From Ruminococcus sp. UBA1394 (lineage in GTDB: Bacteria; Bacillota; Clostridia; Oscillospirales; Ruminococcaceae): a stretch of DNA of 6,561 nt. This document shows positions 1 through 4,788 of the stretch, in pieces (position 1 is the first letter of the stretch; each line of letters begins with the position of its first letter). A program made the position numbers and the translations under genes. The notes under the pieces were generated by a model, which was not told the DNA's origin, did not search any database, and saw only the letters and a list, made by a program, of their open reading frames with translations. The stretch covers positions 74,923 through 81,483 of the forward strand of contig DBQM01000016.1 of assembly GCA_002305725.1 (NCBI GenBank), written 5' to 3'.

Positions 1-18
1 TAATTGTGCGGTGTTGCC

Positions 19-387
19 TTAAAGCTTTTCAACGTAATCCTTTATTTTGCTGTAGGTTTCGTCACTTAGTATATGTTCGATTTTACAGGCGTCTGTTTCA
101 GCTGTGTCCGGGCATACATCAAGGGCATTTATAAGAAATTTTCTGATATTTGTATGTCTTTCATAAACTGCCTCAGCACGCTGGAGTCCCATTCCTGTAA
201 ATGTGATTTGTCCGTTTGCATCAACATTTATATATTTGTTTGATTTGAGTATTCCGACAGCCCTGCTTATGCTTGCCTTGGAATAGTTAAGTTCATTGGC
301 TATATCTATGGAACGGACATTGCCGTTTCTTCTCATGAGCAGTAATATTGTTTCCAGATAATCCTCTCTTGATTCAGTCTGATTCAT
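19..387 (-). CDS. DtxR/MntR-family metal-dependent transcriptional repressor (122 aa)
   Basis: This protein should bind a divalent metal (iron or manganese) and repress metal-uptake genes. It is 122 aa, the usual length for MntR-like members without the C-terminal SH3 domain. Residues about 5-60 form the winged helix-turn-helix (recognition segment near NYSKASISRAVGIL, 34-47) and about 65-122 the metal-binding/dimerisation domain. Likely metal ligands by alignment from memory are D9, E12, H78, C101, E104 and H105. D9 matches the MntR aspartate, whereas C101 in C-x-x-E-H matches DtxR/IdeR, so the metal is uncertain. I start at the ATG at 385-387 because GGGAGG (393-398) precedes it; a longer reading from 447 would begin inside the -35 box. 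It lies in the chromosomal flank of the insertion, originally downstream of a tRNA-Arg gene, and has its own promoter. Confidence 0.9.
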   Translation of the reverse strand: MNQTESREDYLETILLLMRRNGNVRSIDIANELNYSKASISRAVGILKSNKYINVDANGQITFTGMGLQRAEAVYERHTNIRKFLINALDVCPDTAETDACKIEHILSDETYSKIKDYVEKL

Positions 388-418
388 AATGCCTCCCAGA
401 ATATTTTTATATAAGTAA

Positions 419-447
419 ATTTTAGCATGAGTACACTTAAAAGTCAA
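419..447 (-). promoter_or_regulatory. Sigma-70-type promoter of the dtxR-family gene with overlapping operator-like repeat
   Basis: On the minus strand TTGACT (442-447) is followed after exactly 17 bases by TAAAAT (419-424), a near-consensus housekeeping promoter 32 bases before the start codon. The spacer and boxes carry an imperfect inverted repeat with TTTTA (right edge) and TAAAA (left edge) arms, placed where a dimeric DtxR-type repressor could block RNA polymerase. The promoter is seen directly; autoregulation is inference. Confidence 0.75.
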
Positions 448-489
448 TATTTATAAGGGATTTTCACGCAGAAATCAAAATTATGCAAT

Positions 490-524
490 AAAAAAATCGG
501 ATTCCATAAAATGAAACCCGATTT
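490..524 (-). terminator. Rho-independent terminator of the original tRNA-Arg transcript
   Basis: Arms 494-507 and 511-524 pair over 14 positions with two mismatches around a 3-base loop; the outer seven (AAATCGG/CCGATTT) are perfect. On the minus strand the stem is followed by a run of seven T. It sits just past the tRNA remnant's CCA end, so it probably terminated the intact tRNA gene before the element inserted and now protects the dtxR-family gene from read-through out of the element. Confidence 0.85.
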
Positions 525-528
525 GTCC

Positions 529-544
529 GGTGCGGTCACGCACC
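529..544. repeat. Perfect hairpin GGTGCG-GTCA-CGCACC in the tRNA trailer
   Basis: A 6-bp GC-rich inverted repeat with a 4-base loop abuts the CCA of the tRNA remnant. It lacks a U-tract of its own and is separated from the terminator by only four bases. It may be a 3'-processing structure of the former tRNA precursor; its role is not shown. Confidence 0.5.
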
Positions 545-589
545 TGGCGTCCATAAGAGGATTCGAACCTCCGGCCTACCGCTTAGGAG
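545..589 (-). other. Attachment-site core: 3' half of tRNA-Arg(CCU)
   Basis: Read on the minus strand this begins with the anticodon loop C-T-CCT-A-A, continues with the 3' anticodon stem GCGGT, a five-base variable loop, the T stem GGAGG/CCTCT around TTCGAAT, the seven-base acceptor strand TATGGAC, discriminator G and encoded CCA (545-547). The anticodon CCT indicates an arginine tRNA reading AGG. The expected upstream stem ACCGC is absent (GGTCA instead), and no 5' acceptor strand GTCCATA occurs nearby, so it cannot fold as a tRNA. Adjacent to an integrase, this is the displaced 3' half left at one element end; the intact restored tRNA should be at the other end, outside the window. The crossover was probably in the anticodon loop. 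Confidence 0.85.
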
Positions 590-801
590 TGACCTCGAAA
601 CTCGGTTGTAGAGTCACTTCCTGTACCCGATAATCCCGTATTTTCAAGGCTTTTTCGCACTTTGAGTGTTAAGTTGTGTTACGGAATTACTGCTAATTTT
701 ACCCCGTTTTCGACCGTCTAATTAGATGGGAATTAGCAAGGGGTTCGGATTTAGGGAAACGGTTATATTCCCACAAGAGAACGCCAAATGACGGCTAATC
801 C

Positions 802-818
802 CTCGGTTTGTTACCGAG
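802..818. repeat. Perfect 6-bp hairpin CTCGGT-TTGTT-ACCGAG
   Basis: The arms 802-807 and 813-818 are exact reverse complements around a five-base loop. There is no adjacent U-tract on either strand, so it is not a terminator. It lies just downstream of the outward promoter and immediately beside a copy of the ACCGTCTAA repeat. Confidence 0.5.
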
Positions 819-841
819 TACCGTCTAACATACTGTATAAT

Positions 842-870
842 ATTATAATCATTAAATGTGAATTTTTCAA
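842..870 (-). promoter_or_regulatory. Outward-facing sigma-70-like promoter between integrase and attachment site
   Basis: On the minus strand TTGAAA (865-870) is followed after 17 bases by a perfect TATAAT (842-847). It starts just past the integrase terminator and points across the attachment core toward the chromosome. In an excised circle it would read into the opposite end of the element. The region is AT-rich, so chance resemblance is possible. Confidence 0.45.
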
Positions 871-880
871 GACAATAGAG

Positions 881-919
881 CAAAAAGAAAACGGCAAGAC
901 CATTTGTGATCTTGCCGTT
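881..919 (-). terminator. Rho-independent terminator downstream of the integrase
   Basis: Arms AACGGCAAGA (890-899) and TCTTGCCGTT (910-919) pair perfectly over 10 bp around a 10-base loop, and the minus strand continues TTTCTTTTTG. It begins 11 bases past the integrase stop codon and should end the recombination operon. Confidence 0.9.
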
Positions 920-930
920 CTGCTTTGTAT

Positions 931-2316
931 TTAGTTTCCTACACCGAGCAGGACTTTGAACTTCTGTAAGAAGTCGGGGTTTTGAACCATATAGTTTAGC
1001 ATTGCTTCTTCGGTTATGCCTTGCGGCTCTTTCTTCGGCTCTACGGTCGCTCCGTTGACCTCTGACGGGTTTTTCCTTTGGTAGAAGGTTTCTTCAAACC
1101 TTTGTGCATTGAGCCGTCTATCCTCGTCTATGATGTGAGAATACACATCAGTAACCATCTTTACTTGTGCGTGACCGGAGTCGCCCTGAACAGACTTTAT
1201 ATCACCGCCGTTGAGCTTCAACTTGTAGGTAATACTTGAATGTCGCAAACTATGGAAAACTACGGGCGGTAGGTCGTTGTCTTTGATTAGTTTCTGCAAT
1301 GCACGGGTGATGATTTGGCTCTCCATCGGTCTGCCATTTGCATTACAGAATACGAGGTTAAAATCTTGAAACTCGTCACCGAACAGTTCCTTGTATTCCT
1401 GAATTTCCTGATAACGTTCTTTGAGCATTTCTGCCACTGTCTTAGGTAGGAATACCTTTCGGGTACTTGTCTTTGTCTTAGGCTCTTTGAGAACTAAGGC
1501 GGTGTTTGTCCTTGCAAAGAAAGCCGGAAACTTGAGTATGATGCCTTTCTCATTCAATTTCTCAAGTGCATCACGGTTTACTCGTTGCAGTTCCTTATTG
1601 ACGAATATAAAAGCTGTGCCGTTTGCTATGCTTGCATCGGAGATCTCAACACAATCCCAAGTCAATCCAAGCATTTCACCAACTCGCAAGGAACAAGAGA
1701 AAGCAAGGTTAATAGCAAGTCTTAATATATCGTCATCGCAAAGCTCAAGAGCCTTAAAGAGAGTGGGTGCATCCCATATATCACGAGCCTTGTGTTCCTC
1801 TTGTGGGAGCGTTGCATTGACACAAGGGTTCTTTGTCATCAGCTCCCATTTAACCGCCTGATTAAAGGCACTACGGAGCAGTTTGTGAACCTCTCGAACT
1901 GTGTGGCAAGACAGATACTCCGTATTCGGCTTGCGGTTGTTTACCACCCTCGATTTAACCTTGAGCAAGTTCTGATAATACTTTTCCATCATTCGGGTGT
2001 TCAGGTCGGAGAGCTTCACATCTCCTAAAATCGGGTTAATGTAATTGAAAATCAGGCTTCGTCTTGCTTCATAGGTAGACATTGCCCAAGTGTTCACTCC
2101 GTAAATCGAAGTGTAATCTTCAAGCAATTCCTTTACGGTCTTTGCTTCAGGAATAACAAGAGTACCTGACTCTTGTTGGAACTCGACTTCTGCTTTACGC
2201 CTTTTTGCTTCAGCGTTGGTCGCAAAGGTTTCCCATTTTTGTCGCTTGTCGCCCTTATCATCCGTGTAGGTGTAAACGACAGAGAATTTGTTTTTTCTTT
2301 TTACTATGGATGCCAT
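931..2316 (-). CDS. int: Tyrosine site-specific recombinase (integrase, Tn916/lambda type, 461 aa)
   Basis: The enzyme catalyses integration into, and with an excisionase excision from, the tRNA-Arg site. Residues about 1-58 look like an arm-DNA-binding domain (start MASIVKRKNKFSVVY), 60-165 a SAM-like core-binding domain, and 175-415 the catalytic domain. The expected catalytic residues are visible: R211 (CSLRVGE), K280 or K282 (PKTKTSTRK), H355 and R358 (HSLRH), H382 (GHAQ) and nucleophile Y392 (VYSH). A tail of about 45 residues follows. Length is somewhat above the usual 380-410 aa but nothing is missing. The ATG at 2314-2316 is preceded by GGAGGAA (2324-2330), which follows the upstream gene's stop directly, so translation is probably coupled. 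It is the last gene before the 881-919 terminator. Confidence 0.96.
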   Translation of the reverse strand: MASIVKRKNKFSVVYTYTDDKGDKRQKWETFATNAEAKRRKAEVEFQQESGTLVIPEAKTVKELLEDYTSIYGVNTWAMSTYEARRSLIFNYINPILGDVKLSDLNTRMMEKYYQNLLKVKSRVVNNRKPNTEYLSCHTVREVHKLLRSAFNQAVKWELMTKNPCVNATLPQEEHKARDIWDAPTLFKALELCDDDILRLAINLAFSCSLRVGEMLGLTWDCVEISDASIANGTAFIFVNKELQRVNRDALEKLNEKGIILKFPAFFARTNTALVLKEPKTKTSTRKVFLPKTVAEMLKERYQEIQEYKELFGDEFQDFNLVFCNANGRPMESQIITRALQKLIKDNDLPPVVFHSLRHSSITYKLKLNGGDIKSVQGDSGHAQVKMVTDVYSHIIDEDRRLNAQRFEETFYQRKNPSEVNGATVEPKKEPQGITEEAMLNYMVQNPDFLQKFKVLLGVGN

Positions 2317-2330
2317 ACTGCACTTCCTCC

Positions 2331-2549
2331 TTACTTTGTATTACTGTCAAGCCAAGCATCAAAGTCTGACTTGAGAACTCTAACCTCTCTACCGATACGC
2401 ACACTACGAAACTGATTTGTCCTGATAAGTTTTGTAGCAGAAGAACGACAGATACCGAGAATAGCCATTATCTCCGAGAGGTTATAACTCTTTTTGCCTT
2501 TGGGAACGCCGTTCTTCTCATTGAGCTTCTGACAATTCTTCTCTATCAT
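2331..2549 (-). CDS. xis: Excisionase-like helix-turn-helix protein (72 aa)
   Basis: A small winged-HTH protein of the excisionase/HTH_17 (MerR-like) type. Residues 22-68 form the domain: YNLSEIMAILGICRSSATKLI as the helices, the wing around VRIGREVRV, then the terminal helix SDFDAWLD. Such proteins bend DNA at element ends to favour excision by the integrase, and its position directly upstream of int (14-base gap filled by int's ribosome-binding site) is where Xis normally sits. The ATG at 2547-2549 has AAAGGAGG six bases upstream, inside the 3' end of the preceding gene; the two overlap by 32 bases in different frames. Which of the several Xis-like proteins here is the working excisionase cannot be told from sequence; the gene symbol is by position and fold. 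Confidence 0.85.
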   Translation of the reverse strand: MIEKNCQKLNEKNGVPKGKKSYNLSEIMAILGICRSSATKLIRTNQFRSVRIGREVRVLKSDFDAWLDSNTK

Positions 2550-2961
2550 AGAAGTCCTCCTTTCCCTCGACTATCTTGTAGTGGGTTTGACTTTTGAGCC
2601 ATTCATAGAAAGTGGCTTTGTCGATCAGCAACCTTTGGCTGCTGTATTCGGTCTTAACTGACCTGAAATGTAATCTGTGTATCAGTTCATAAGCGGTCGC
2701 TTCTCTGATACCCAAGAGCGATGCCATTGTCGGAACGGTCATAGTCCTTTTGAGTAGTTCCGTTCCGGGCATTTCGCCGTTGACCTTCTTATAATGAAGT
2801 TGGTTTGCATACCATTTCTCGAAGCTCTCTATCATTACTCGCATTTTGCCTGCGACAAGCCGTGTTTCAAACTGTTCCTTATGAACAAGCCAATACGACT
2901 CTGTTTTGCATAAGCCGAGAGATCTGCCCATCTCCATTACAGACATACTTGTTTTGCTCAT
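2518..2961 (-). CDS. Tandem-duplicated helix-turn-helix DNA-binding protein (147 aa)
   Basis: Two excisionase-like HTH domains lie in one chain: residues about 6-62 and 74-133. They align with a period near 70 (MSVMEMGRSLGL with MTVPTMASLLGI; FEKWYANQLHYK with FYEWLKSQTHYK), so the gene arose by internal duplication or fusion. Two linked recognition units could bind spaced half-sites as a monomer. The ATG at 2959-2961 is preceded by AAAGGAGG (2969-2976) with good spacing; a long hairpin lies just before that site. It overlaps the following xis-like gene by 32 bases. A regulatory or excision accessory role is inferred from context; I do not recognise a named family. Confidence 0.85.
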   Translation of the reverse strand: MSKTSMSVMEMGRSLGLCKTESYWLVHKEQFETRLVAGKMRVMIESFEKWYANQLHYKKVNGEMPGTELLKRTMTVPTMASLLGIREATAYELIHRLHFRSVKTEYSSQRLLIDKATFYEWLKSQTHYKIVEGKEDFYDREELSEAQ

Positions 2962-2983
2962 ATCGTAACCTCCTTTTTCTGAG

Positions 2984-3017
2984 CCATATAGCCAAGCTGC
3001 TTTGCTTGGCTATATGG
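2984..3017. repeat. 14-bp perfect hairpin upstream of the duplicated-HTH gene
   Basis: Arms 2984-2997 (CCATATAGCCAAGC) and 3004-3017 are exact reverse complements around a 6-base loop; TGAG at 2980-2983 and CTCA at 3020-3023 could extend the stem past a two-base bulge. There is no U-tract on either strand, so it is not a normal terminator. On the minus-strand mRNA it ends a few bases before the AAAGGAGG of the 147-aa gene, a position suited to mRNA processing, stability or translation control. Confidence 0.75.
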
Positions 3018-3050
3018 TACTCAAAATCGGAAGTTTTGTTAATGATGCGA

Positions 3051-3302
3051 TTAGGTGTCATCGCATACTTGACAAGATTTACTCTTTTCATCAAGCCAAG
3101 CATCGAAACTCCTTTTTGAAATACGGATAATACCACCGATACGAACCGTACTGAAATAACCCTTTTTCACGATAGCGTATGCGGCGTTTCTTCCTATACC
3201 GAGAATATCCTGAATTTCCGCAACGGTGTAGGTTCGCTTCTCATAGGAAGGGGGATGTGTCGTAGTCTGTCGATTTAAGTCGGCAACCTTATCTTCAAAC
3301 AT
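3051..3302 (-). CDS. Excisionase-like helix-turn-helix protein (83 aa)
   Basis: Residues 25-71 form an HTH_17/excisionase domain (YTVAEIQDILGIGRNAAYAIV, wing VRIGGIIRI, closing helix RSFDAWLDEK) close in pattern to the 72-aa protein nearer the integrase. The first 24 residues are a polar extension and the tail has C77-x-x-C80. The ATG at 3300-3302 is preceded by GGAGGTGG, and its first bases overlap the stop of the MazF-like gene by 8 (ATGTTTGA), implying coupled translation. This places a DNA-binding protein where a toxin partner could sit, but antitoxin function is not shown; excisionase or operon regulator is equally likely. Confidence 0.85.
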   Translation of the reverse strand: MFEDKVADLNRQTTTHPPSYEKRTYTVAEIQDILGIGRNAAYAIVKKGYFSTVRIGGIIRISKRSFDAWLDEKSKSCQVCDDT

Positions 3303-3876
3303 CTAAACCACCTCCGCCATTATTAGATCTTTTGGTACGCTTCGTGATTAAGTAATCGTATCCGTAGCCAACCTGACACTTATCGCACGGCTCTTTTTCG
3401 ACCTGTAAAGGATCTACTCGTCTAAGAATGTTCTCCGGTACGCTGAAGAACTCTGCACGGCACTTCGGACAAAGGCTGAGAATATATCCCGTGCGGATAG
3501 GCTTTCTTTTTCTCATAAGTTGGAACTGATAACGGATACCGTCTTTGATTTTGGCGATTGTTTCTCCGTCCTCAATTCTGCCTACATAGGAAATCAGTTC
3601 TTCGGCTTTGTCGATAGTTCTTATCTGCTCAAGCATTACCATTGACGGCTCGTTGAGTCCACAATCCGTTTCCAACGGAATATGAGAAGCAATATCTTCT
3701 CTTTTACGAACCGATGTAATAACTGCCACTACGACCGTAGGACTGCTGCCGTTCAGTTTATTGGTCTGCACGACCAATACGGGGCGTACACCACATTGAA
3801 CCGAACCCTTCATTTTGCCGAGATCACAAGTATAAATCTCGCCCCATTTGATTTTAGATAAGTCTTTCTTTTCCAT
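3295..3876 (-). CDS. MazF/PemK-family endoribonuclease with C-terminal zinc ribbon (193 aa)
   Basis: Residues 10-115 match the MazF fold: WGEIYTCDLG, CGVRPVLVVQ, VVVAVITS and the QIRTIDK segment (84-90). The residues that serve catalysis in characterised MazF enzymes appear kept, R31 and T54, so RNA cleavage is plausible. Beyond the usual 110-120 aa there is a tail of about 75 residues with C136-P-K-C139 and C164-D-K-C167, a four-cysteine zinc-binding pattern, then a basic/glycine end. No MazE-like antitoxin precedes it; instead a sigma-like gene lies upstream and an excisionase-like gene is overlapped by 8 bases downstream. The ATG at 3874-3876 has GAGAGG (3885-3890) as ribosome-binding site, which can be sequestered by CTCTCA placed right after the upstream stop codon. 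It may be a toxin or an RNA-cleaving regulator of the element. Confidence 0.88.
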   Translation of the reverse strand: MEKKDLSKIKWGEIYTCDLGKMKGSVQCGVRPVLVVQTNKLNGSSPTVVVAVITSVRKREDIASHIPLETDCGLNEPSMVMLEQIRTIDKAEELISYVGRIEDGETIAKIKDGIRYQFQLMRKRKPIRTGYILSLCPKCRAEFFSVPENILRRVDPLQVEKEPCDKCQVGYGYDYLITKRTKRSNNGGGGLDV

Positions 3877-3884
3877 CTGTAATA

Positions 3885-3951
3885 CCTCTCAATGATTTAT
3901 TTGAAGGGATTACAAATAATTAGTCCCTTCACTAATTCGCACTGAGAGAGG
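3885..3951 (-). promoter_or_regulatory. RNA structure able to hide the mazF-like gene's ribosome-binding site
   Basis: On the minus-strand mRNA, CTCTCA (3943-3948) can pair with TGAGAG (3886-3891), which contains the mazF ribosome-binding site. Between them are two mutually exclusive stems: TGAAGGGA/TCCCTTCA (3924-3931 with 3902-3909, 8 bp) and AATTAGT/ACTAATT (3931-3937 with 3918-3924, 7 bp). The CTCTCA strand begins within a few bases of the sigma-like gene's stop, so a terminating ribosome would cover it. Pairing is seen in sequence; regulation is inferred. Confidence 0.5.
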
Positions 3952-4503
3952 TCAATCGTTCACCCTAATCAGAAAACTTTTTACATTTTCGATTGCAGAA
4001 GCAACAGATTTATGGGCAGCACTCTTAGCTATCCCTTCTTTTTCAGCGATCTTCGCATAACTCATATTCTCAAAGAAGAACATTTGCAGTCGTCTTTTTT
4101 GAATAGGGTTAAGTGATGCGATAGCTTGTTGTAATCTTTCGTACTCGAATTGACGCATCAACTCATCTTCAAGACTGTCCTTAACAATCTCAGCGTGATG
4201 AGCTGCTACTAAATCATCGTCATAATCGAAGGGTTCTATCGTTCTGTAGGCTCTCATTCTGTGCTTGTTTTCATTCCTAATGTAATGGTCACGTACTTCA
4301 CCAAAGGAACGAGATAGAACGATAAACGGTCTTAACGGAGCAATTTGCTCTGCGTATCTTTCATTCAGTTCTTCTTCGGTTAAGTCGGTTATAATAATCC
4401 ATTTTTCAATACCCGTATAGCTCGGATATTCTCTTTTGGTGCTGACTACCTTGCAGTCAATGTAAAATTGCTCATCAAGAGCAGAAATAATAGTGTTGTT
4501 CAT
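3952..4503 (-). CDS. Sigma-70 region-4-like regulator (183 aa)
   Basis: The C-terminal third (about 122-178) resembles sigma-70 region 4: a helix LQQAIASLNPIQKRRLQMFF, then the HTH MSYAKIAEKEGIAKSAAHKSV. Upstream are charged segments (RNENKHRMRAYR at 76-87, FDYDDDL at 92-98) of the kind seen in sigma-like proteins of conjugative elements; region 2 is not visible, so it may not act as a full sigma factor. The N-terminal 60 residues are not recognised. The ATG at 4501-4503 has AAGGAG (4512-4517) upstream. It is the first gene of the apparent recombination operon, following tandem terminators, and its product may activate or tune expression of the downstream toxin, HTH and integrase genes. DNA-binding region-4 identity is fairly sure, target unknown. 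Confidence 0.82.
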   Translation of the reverse strand: MNNTIISALDEQFYIDCKVVSTKREYPSYTGIEKWIIITDLTEEELNERYAEQIAPLRPFIVLSRSFGEVRDHYIRNENKHRMRAYRTIEPFDYDDDLVAAHHAEIVKDSLEDELMRQFEYERLQQAIASLNPIQKRRLQMFFFENMSYAKIAEKEGIAKSAAHKSVASAIENVKSFLIRVND

Positions 4504-4564
4504 TCCTTAATCTCCTTAAATTTTGAATTTGGGTAGTTTTCAAAATCTGTGGAGATCAGGGATA

Positions 4565-4659
4565 TTTGGCAAGTAAACAATGCCAACCGCTAAATAAGAA
4601 CATAAAAAGAGCTTCCTTTCTGATTTCTCAGCCGGAAGCTCCTTTGTTTGTCTGCCAAA
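4565..4659. repeat. Imperfect inverted repeat flanking a terminator hairpin
   Basis: The 18-base arms 4565-4582 (plus) and 4642-4659 (minus) share the pattern TTTGGCA-N3-AAACAA-N-G with 14 identities. They bracket the 4609-4641 hairpin. The left arm also takes part in a perfect palindrome TTGGCA-N9-TGCCAA (4566-4571 and 4581-4586) upstream of the sigma-like gene, which has the form of a dimer operator. Confidence 0.55.
4604..4641 (-). terminator. Rho-independent terminator, distal of a tandem pair
   Basis: GAGCTTCC (4609-4616) and GGAAGCTC (4634-4641) form a perfect 8-bp stem with a small inner stem CTGA/TCAG, followed on the minus strand by TTTTTATG. The plus strand also has CTTTGTTTG after the stem, so weak bidirectional action is possible. 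It separates the accessory operon from the sigma-like gene. Confidence 0.8.
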
Positions 4660-4660
4660 T

Positions 4661-4711
4661 GAAAAAGCCACCGGCAAGACAGAATTAGCCTATGGCTATC
4701 TGTCTTGTCGG
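4661..4711 (-). terminator. Rho-independent terminator, proximal of a tandem pair
   Basis: CCGGCAAGACAG (4671-4682) pairs with CTGTCTTGTCGG (4700-4711) over 12 bp with one G-U pair, with an inner AGCC/GGCT stem (4687-4690 with 4694-4697). On the minus strand the stem is followed after four bases by CTTTTTC. It would end transcription of the accessory operon; a role as a small structured RNA is an alternative. Confidence 0.7.
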
Positions 4712-4788
4712 CAGCCTCTCATATTAGCGTTTAGCAGGTTTGGTATAACGTACCGATAGTATTTCAAAGCAACTGACCTGATAAGGAA

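Larger units (their letters stand above)
590..880. other. Gene-free element end with repeats resembling integrase arm sites
   Basis: No gene is supported in this stretch. It holds a direct repeat ACCGTCTAA (713-721 and 820-828), an inverted pair TGCTAATT (691-698) and AATTAGCA (731-738) with a further GCTAAT at 794-799, a palindrome CTAATTAG (718-725), and an inverted repeat at the tRNA junction (586-593 with 613-621). Lambda/Tn916-type integrases bind short repeated arm sites flanking the crossover, and the location between att core and integrase fits. Assignment as arm sites is inference. Confidence 0.45.

Noticed and set aside
388..447. N-terminal extension of the DtxR-family protein to an ATG at 447
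   Set aside because: It would start inside the -35 box, and the ATG at 387 has a clear ribosome-binding site and the family's usual length.
545..660. A complete tRNA gene
   Set aside because: No 5' acceptor strand, D arm or 5' anticodon stem can be found to match the 3' half.
808..849. Plus-strand promoter using TATAAT at 836-841
   Set aside because: The nearest TTG box is 22 bases away, and it would only read antisense through the integrase terminator.
1421..2028. Plus-strand open frames of 146 and 78 codons opposite the integrase
   Set aside because: They are antisense to a gene with a full set of catalytic residues and have no recognisable domains or ribosome-binding sites.
2984..3017. 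Rho-independent terminator
   Set aside because: The stem is strong, but neither strand has a U-tract after it, and a gene with a good ribosome-binding site follows directly.
2879..3136. An 85-codon minus-strand frame between two HTH genes
   Set aside because: It overlaps both supported genes in another frame, runs through the hairpin and has no domain.
3877..4503. A MazE-type antitoxin upstream of the MazF-like gene
   Set aside because: The upstream gene has a sigma region-4-like HTH with no AbrB or ribbon-helix-helix pattern, and the gap holds no reading frame of suitable size.
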